Shown here: positions 60,234-64,000 of the stretch, piece by piece
Position numbering within the stretch: the first letter of the stretch is position 1
How the letters are laid out: each line of letters opens with the position of its first letter
Origin: Natronosporangium sp035305625
GTDB lineage: Bacteria; Actinomycetota; Actinomycetes; Mycobacteriales; Micromonosporaceae
Direction of reading: 5' to 3'
DNA length: 64,000 nt
NCBI GenBank assembly: GCA_963809545.1
Contig: CAWEKD010000007.1
Location: 124,001-188,000, forward strand
Translations under genes and position numbers: made by a program
Notes under the pieces: model-generated
Told to the model about the DNA's origin: nothing
The model's input: the letters and a program-made list of their open reading frames with translations, nothing else
The model's database searches: none

Positions 60234-61799
60234 GTGACCCCGCGTCCCGGTCTCGCCGGAGTGGAGCCGCGCCGACGCCTCCATCCGCTCAGCCCGCTGC
60301 TGCACAGCGCCAAAATGCTGGCCGCCCTGGTCGCGGTCATCTCCTTCCAGGGCGCGGCCCAACTCGGCTGGCGGGGCTTCCTCGGCACCCTCGTGGTCGG
60401 CATGTGCGTGGTGACCGCGTACTCGGTGGTGACCTGGCTCGTCACCGGCTATCACGTCGTCGGTCGAGAGCTGCGGATCTACGACGGGGTACTGGTGCGG
60501 CGGATCCGGGCGATCCCCTTGGAGCGACTCCAGGCGGTGGACGTGGTCCGGCCGCTGATGGCGCGCCTGACCGGGTTGGCGGAGCTCCGCCTGGAGGTGG
60601 TCGGTGGCCGCTCTGCGGAGGCCCCGCTGGCGTTCCTCACCGTGGCGGACGCCGCGGCCCTCCGGCGACGACTCCTGACCCTGGCGGCACAGGCCGGCGC
60701 CCCCGCCGGCGCCACCGTCTCCGAAGAGGCCGGACCAGCCGGAGCGGAAGCCCCGCCCGGCCCGTCCCCCGGCGAGACCCCCGCCGGCCCGCCCCCACCG
60801 GCCCCGGAGGCCCCACCGATGGGGCCGGCGCCGACCGCGGCCGCCCACCCCTCGCCGCCGGTGACCCCGCAGACCGCCGTGCCGCAGGAACAGCACCTGC
60901 ACACGGTCGACAACCGGGATGTGGTGATCGGGCAGATCCTCACCCCGCAGGTGATTTTCCTGCCGCTAGCGATGGCGGCCGTGGTGGCCCAATATCTCCT
61001 CGGTGCCGAAGCCTGGTCGTTCGTGGTGCTGGCCAGCATGGTGGCGGCGGTGATCGGGGTGCTCCAGCAGCCGATCCGGCGGGTGTTCTCCGACTGGAAC
61101 TTCCGGGTGGCCCTCCAGGTGTCCGCCGACCATCACCCCAGCCTGCGGGTACGGCACGGGCTCACCGAAACCCGTAGCCAGACGGTGCCGCTGCGGCGGG
61201 TGCAGGCGGTGGGGATGACCTGGCCGTGGCTGTGGCGACGCCGGGGATGGCTGCGGTGCCAACTGGACGTCGCCGGCTACTCCCCCACCAACCAGGGGCA
61301 GCTCCCCCACGGCCGGCTGCTGCCGGTGGGCAACCTGGCCACCGCCCAGCACCTGGTCGCGACCGTCCTCCCCACCGTGGACATCACCACCCTCCCCCTG
61401 ACGGGGGTGCCCAAGCGGGCCCGGTGGCTGGCGCCCTGGCGGCAGCCGGTGTTGGCCGCGGGCCTGACCGACCAGGTGTTCGCGGCGCGGGACGGCCGGA
61501 TCACCCGCCGGCTGGTGGTCGTCCCCCTGGTCCGGGTGCAGAGTGTCCGGCTGTCGCAGGGGCCGCTGCAACGGCTGCTCGGACTGGCCACCGTGCACGT
61601 CGACACCGCCGGCGCCCTGTCCGGGACCGCGCCGCATCGACCGCTGGACCAGGCCCGGTGGCTGGCGGCGGAACTCACCCACCGTTCCCGCCTGGCCCGC
61701 CAGGCGGAGCACTCGGAGGCTCAGTCGGTGCCGGCGAGCCCGCCGGCACCGCCGGCCGACCCAGGACCGCCCGCCACCGACGCCACCCCAGCCAACTGA
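60234..61799 (+). CDS. YdbT-like membrane protein with multiple PH domains
   Basis: 521 residues from GTG 60234. Three bPH_2 units are seen: IYDGVLVRRIRAIPLERLQA, LRVRHGLTETRSQTVPLRRV and ITRRLVVVPLVRVQSVRLSQ, each followed by a variant of GPLxRLxGLAxVxxxT. Membrane pairs lie between them; a Pro-rich linker of about 60 residues (from APAGATVSEEAG) is inserted between units 1 and 2. The C-terminal Pro/Ala tail overlaps the convergent mannosyltransferase gene by 125 bases. Members occur with the smaller PH protein. Confidence 0.8.
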   Translation: MTPRPGLAGVEPRRRLHPLSPLLHSAKMLAALVAVISFQGAAQLGWRGFLGTLVVGMCVVTAYSVVTWLVTGYHVVGRELRIYDGVLVRRIRAIPLERLQAVDVVRPLMARLTGLAELRLEVVGGRSAEAPLAFLTVADAAALRRRLLTLAAQAGAPAGATVSEEAGPAGAEAPPGPSPGETPAGPPPPAPEAPPMGPAPTAAAHPSPPVTPQTAVPQEQHLHTVDNRDVVIGQILTPQVIFLPLAMAAVVAQYLLGAEAWSFVVLASMVAAVIGVLQQPIRRVFSDWNFRVALQVSADHHPSLRVRHGLTETRSQTVPLRRVQAVGMTWPWLWRRRGWLRCQLDVAGYSPTNQGQLPHGRLLPVGNLATAQHLVATVLPTVDITTLPLTGVPKRARWLAPWRQPVLAAGLTDQVFAARDGRITRRLVVVPLVRVQSVRLSQGPLQRLLGLATVHVDTAGALSGTAPHRPLDQARWLAAELTHRSRLARQAEHSEAQSVPASPPAPPADPGPPATDATPAN

Positions 61800-63186
61800 G
61801 CAGCCCGGTCACCGCCAGTGCCCCCGGGAACTTCAGCAGCGACGGCACCCCCAGTCCGCTCGGCAGGGTCAGCCAGGTCGCCCCGACCGTGACCACCGCC
61901 AACCATCGCCGGACGCCCGGGGCGGGCAGGCCGGCGGCGAGCACCGCCAGCGGGGCCAACGCATACCAGGGGTAGACCACCGGCCCCAGCAGCACCACCG
62001 CCGCCAACACCACCCCGGCGGCCCGCACCACCGCCGCCGTCTCGGTCCGCCGGCGGACCGCCCGGACGAACATCACCACCGCCAGGACCGCGAACCCCAG
62101 CAGCCCGAGGCCGCGTGCGGCCGTGATCGCGGCCGGCTCCAGTGTGGACAGCCCCACCGCCCGCAACAGGTAGCCGGCGGTCATGCCGACCGCGGACGGA
62201 AGCGAACTCCACTGCACCAGCGCCCCGGTGCCGGACAGGGCGGCCACCCACCCCGGCCCCAGCCCCGTGACCAGGTGCGCCCCCAGCACCGCCCCCACCA
62301 GCCCGGCCCCCCAGCCGAGCACCGCCCCCCAGCCCCGGCGGGCGGCCAGCAGCAGCCCGAACGGTGCCGCCACCACCGCGGTCACCTTGACCGCCACCGC
62401 CAACCCGAGGAGCACCCCCGCCCCCACCAGCGCCCGGATGGGCCAGCCGGCGGGCGGGACCGCGGCCAGCGCGAGCCCGGCCACCAGCAGGCCGGCGATC
62501 AGCGCGTCATGGTGCCCACCGGCTATCGCGTGCACCGCCACCAGCGGCGTCACCACCCCCAGCCCGAGCGCACCGGTCTCCGGCACACCGCACCCGCGGG
62601 CCAGTCGGGGCAGCCCGACGACCACCAACCCCACCCCGACCACCGCCATCAGCCGGAGCCCCGCCAAGGCCACCAGCAGGGTGGCCCCCTCACCGGAGGC
62701 GACCAGCCGGGCGACGGCCACCGCGGCCGCGGAGACGACCAGCCCCACCGGGCCGTACGGGGCGGTGGCGTCCTGCCACAGCGCCGGCACCTGCGCCAGC
62801 CACGGGCACCCCCCGCTGGCCGGGCCGGTGGTGTACGGGTCGTGCCCGTCCAGCCACACCGCCCCCTGACAGGCGTAGGCGTACAGGTCACGGCTGCCCA
62901 GCGGGGCGGCCAGCAGCACCGGGAGCAACCACACCAGCCCGGTGGTCAGCAACCACCGGCGAGACGGGCGCGGCGCCCCGGTGACCAGCCGCCACCACAC
63001 CCCGCTCAGCACCGCCAGCCCCACCAGGGCCGCCACCAATCCGACCCGGAACCCGGCGTCGGTGCCCCACAGCGCCTCCGACCGTCCCGCGGGGGCCGGG
63101 CCCGGGGTGGCGCCGGCCAGCCAACTGCCGCTGGCCACCAGCACCGATCCCGCCAGCCCCCACCAGCGCAGCCGCCGGAGCGTCAC
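61675..63186 (-). CDS. Polyprenol-phosphate mannosyltransferase-like (GT-C, MptB-type) membrane protein
   Basis: 503 residues from GTG 63186, four-base overlap with the PAP2 gene. At least ten membrane segments. The GT-C acidic motif is visible in LLAAPLGSRDLYAYACQGAV, and DGHDPYTTGPASGGCPWL follows; further loops contain AGGHHDALIAGLLVAG. This pattern matches actinobacterial alpha-1,6-mannopyranosyltransferases that use polyprenol-phosphate mannose for lipoglycan assembly. The C-terminal tail is low in complexity and overlaps the opposite gene for 125 bases. Confidence 0.75.
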   Translation of the reverse strand: MTLRRLRWWGLAGSVLVASGSWLAGATPGPAPAGRSEALWGTDAGFRVGLVAALVGLAVLSGVWWRLVTGAPRPSRRWLLTTGLVWLLPVLLAAPLGSRDLYAYACQGAVWLDGHDPYTTGPASGGCPWLAQVPALWQDATAPYGPVGLVVSAAAVAVARLVASGEGATLLVALAGLRLMAVVGVGLVVVGLPRLARGCGVPETGALGLGVVTPLVAVHAIAGGHHDALIAGLLVAGLALAAVPPAGWPIRALVGAGVLLGLAVAVKVTAVVAAPFGLLLAARRGWGAVLGWGAGLVGAVLGAHLVTGLGPGWVAALSGTGALVQWSSLPSAVGMTAGYLLRAVGLSTLEPAAITAARGLGLLGFAVLAVVMFVRAVRRRTETAAVVRAAGVVLAAVVLLGPVVYPWYALAPLAVLAAGLPAPGVRRWLAVVTVGATWLTLPSGLGVPSLLKFPGALAVTGLLSWLGWRRWRAVLGRPAVPAGSPAPTEPPSAPPGGPGGNGG

Positions 63187-64000
63187 GACCCCGCCGGCCC
63201 TGATCCTGATCCCGCCACCGGGTCGGCCGGCGAATCCGCAGACGACGCGGCCGGCGGCTCCGGTGTGGTCGGCACGTCGGGGGAGGGTGGGGCCGGTGGG
63301 TCGGACACGGTCGCCGCGTCGGAGGACGGGGTGGCCGACGGGTCCGGCACGGGCCGCACGCGGGGGGCCGGCACCCGGTCGCCCTCCGGGGTGGCGGCGC
63401 GGGCCCGCGCGGCCTGCCAGCGCCGCCAGCCCCGCTCCGCCAGCCCGACGAGCAGGAAGGTCGCACCGACATAGGCCCAGCCCGCCAGCACGTCGATCAT
63501 GTAGTGCTCCCCGCAGTAGACCAGGGTGAAGGTCATCGCCAGCGGGTAGGACAGCAGCAGCGGCCACCACCGCCACCGCACCGACGGCAGGAAGAACACC
63601 ACCACCAGCAGCGCCCAGGCGGTGTGAAGCGACGGCATCGCCGCCACCGGGTTGGACGCCAGCTGCCCGGCGTTGAGGGCGTTGAACGCGCCGTGCAGCC
63701 CGAGTTCCGCCCAGCCGCGCGTGGAGATCCGGGCCACCTCCGGCAGGTAGCCGTGCTCGTACGCCCACCAGGGCGGCGCGGCCGGATAGGCGAAGTAGGT
63801 GGCCAGCCCGGCCGCGCACAGGAACAGGAACCGGCGCATGAACGCCGCCCACCGGGCCCGGTTCCGCAGCCAGAGCACCAGCGCCACCCCGATGGCCAGG
63901 ACGAAGTGGGAGAAGTAGACCCAGCTGGCCAGCATGTCGTACCAGAGCACCCGGTCGGGGTGGTAGAGGTGCTCCTGCAGCCACACCGTGGGTACCTGGC
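63183..64000 (-). CDS. PAP2-superfamily membrane phosphatase (partial, 5' end outside)
   Basis: The frame is open to the right edge (QVPTVWLQE at the start), so the true start lies outside; 271 residues are visible. Membrane segments include YFSHFVLAIGVALVLWLR and AAFMRRFLFLCAAGLATYF. The PAP2 active-site motifs are AMPSLHTAWALLVVVFF (SxxH) and VYCGEHYMIDVLAGWAYVG (GEHYxxD). The last 60 residues are a Pro/Ser/Ala-rich cytoplasmic tail. It hydrolyses or transfers a lipid phosphate in the envelope, in an operon with the mannosyltransferase, so a role in glycolipid synthesis is likely. Confidence 0.85.
   Translation of the reverse strand, partial: QVPTVWLQEHLYHPDRVLWYDMLASWVYFSHFVLAIGVALVLWLRNRARWAAFMRRFLFLCAAGLATYFAYPAAPPWWAYEHGYLPEVARISTRGWAELGLHGAFNALNAGQLASNPVAAMPSLHTAWALLVVVFFLPSVRWRWWPLLLSYPLAMTFTLVYCGEHYMIDVLAGWAYVGATFLLVGLAERGWRRWQAARARAATPEGDRVPAPRVRPVPDPSATPSSDAATVSDPPAPPSPDVPTTPEPPAASSADSPADPVAGSGSGPAGS

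Noticed and set aside
61543..63474. 643-residue plus-strand open frame
   Set aside because: Antisense to the mannosyltransferase and PAP2 genes; Gln/Pro/His-rich composition is that of a shadow frame.

Overview
The window is high-GC DNA with GTG starts, 4-base stop/start overlaps and very few AT-rich spots. The gene order MoxR, DUF58, VWA, fabG, inhA, hemH, hypothetical, NfeD, SPFH (59.0 to 50.6 kb) is the classic actinobacterial mabA-inhA-hemH neighbourhood. The source is therefore a chromosome of a filamentous or Micromonospora-like actinomycete; the family is inference.

Layout. 1-4.8 kb: start of a class 1 DISARM phage-defence operon (SNF2-type helicase DrmD, then the 5' part of the DrmMI methylase), cut by the left edge. 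5-16.8 kb: a secreted FG-GAP protein, thiol peroxidase, an LLM flavin oxidoreductase with its flavin reductase, a DoxX protein, a RecQ helicase fused to a phosphoribosyltransferase-like domain, a PhzF protein, a metallophosphoesterase/phosphopantetheinyl transferase pair, and a secreted ScyD/ScyE-like protein. 16.9-36.3 kb: a biosynthetic gene cluster, described below. 36.6-53.1 kb: mostly chromosomal background: an acyltransferase, a DUF4129-MoxR-DUF58 operon, FolP2-type dihydropteroate synthase, anchored envelope proteins, a MobA-like transferase, a DNA polymerase I-like protein, an SpoU methyltransferase and SPFH/NfeD. 53.1-64 kb: hemH, inhA, fabG, a VWA-DUF58-MoxR operon, PH-domain membrane proteins, a polyprenol-type mannosyltransferase and a PAP2 protein cut by the right edge.

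The main discovery is the 16.9-36.3 kb cluster. It has no NRPS or PKS. A leftward operon carries a cupin, a free-standing methionyl-tRNA-synthetase-like protein, a glycine-oxidase-like flavoprotein and a lysine/ornithine N-hydroxylase. This is the complete set known to build hydrazinoacetic acid from N6-hydroxylysine and glycine, but with the usual cupin-MetRS fusion split into two genes. The divergent rightward operon holds a methyltransferase and a kinase / cysteine-synthase-like / argininosuccinate-lyase-like trio that matches the 2,3-diaminobutyrate pathway. Four classical ATP-grasp ligases, plus a fifth, circularly permuted-type ATP-grasp-like protein at the border, and an MFS exporter complete it. 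My inference is an NRPS-independent, ATP-grasp-assembled small peptide that combines a (possibly N-methylated) hydrazinoacetate, as in negamycin, with 2,3-diaminobutyrate.

Three cluster genes (flavoprotein 30489-32326, ATP-grasp 32402-33692, MFS 33702-35041) carry single-base frameshifts. A fourth of the same type lies in an unrelated membrane protein (near 44988). Three of the four are one base missing from a C or G run, so sequence error is at least as likely as gene decay. No tRNA, rRNA, CRISPR array, IS element or integrase was seen.
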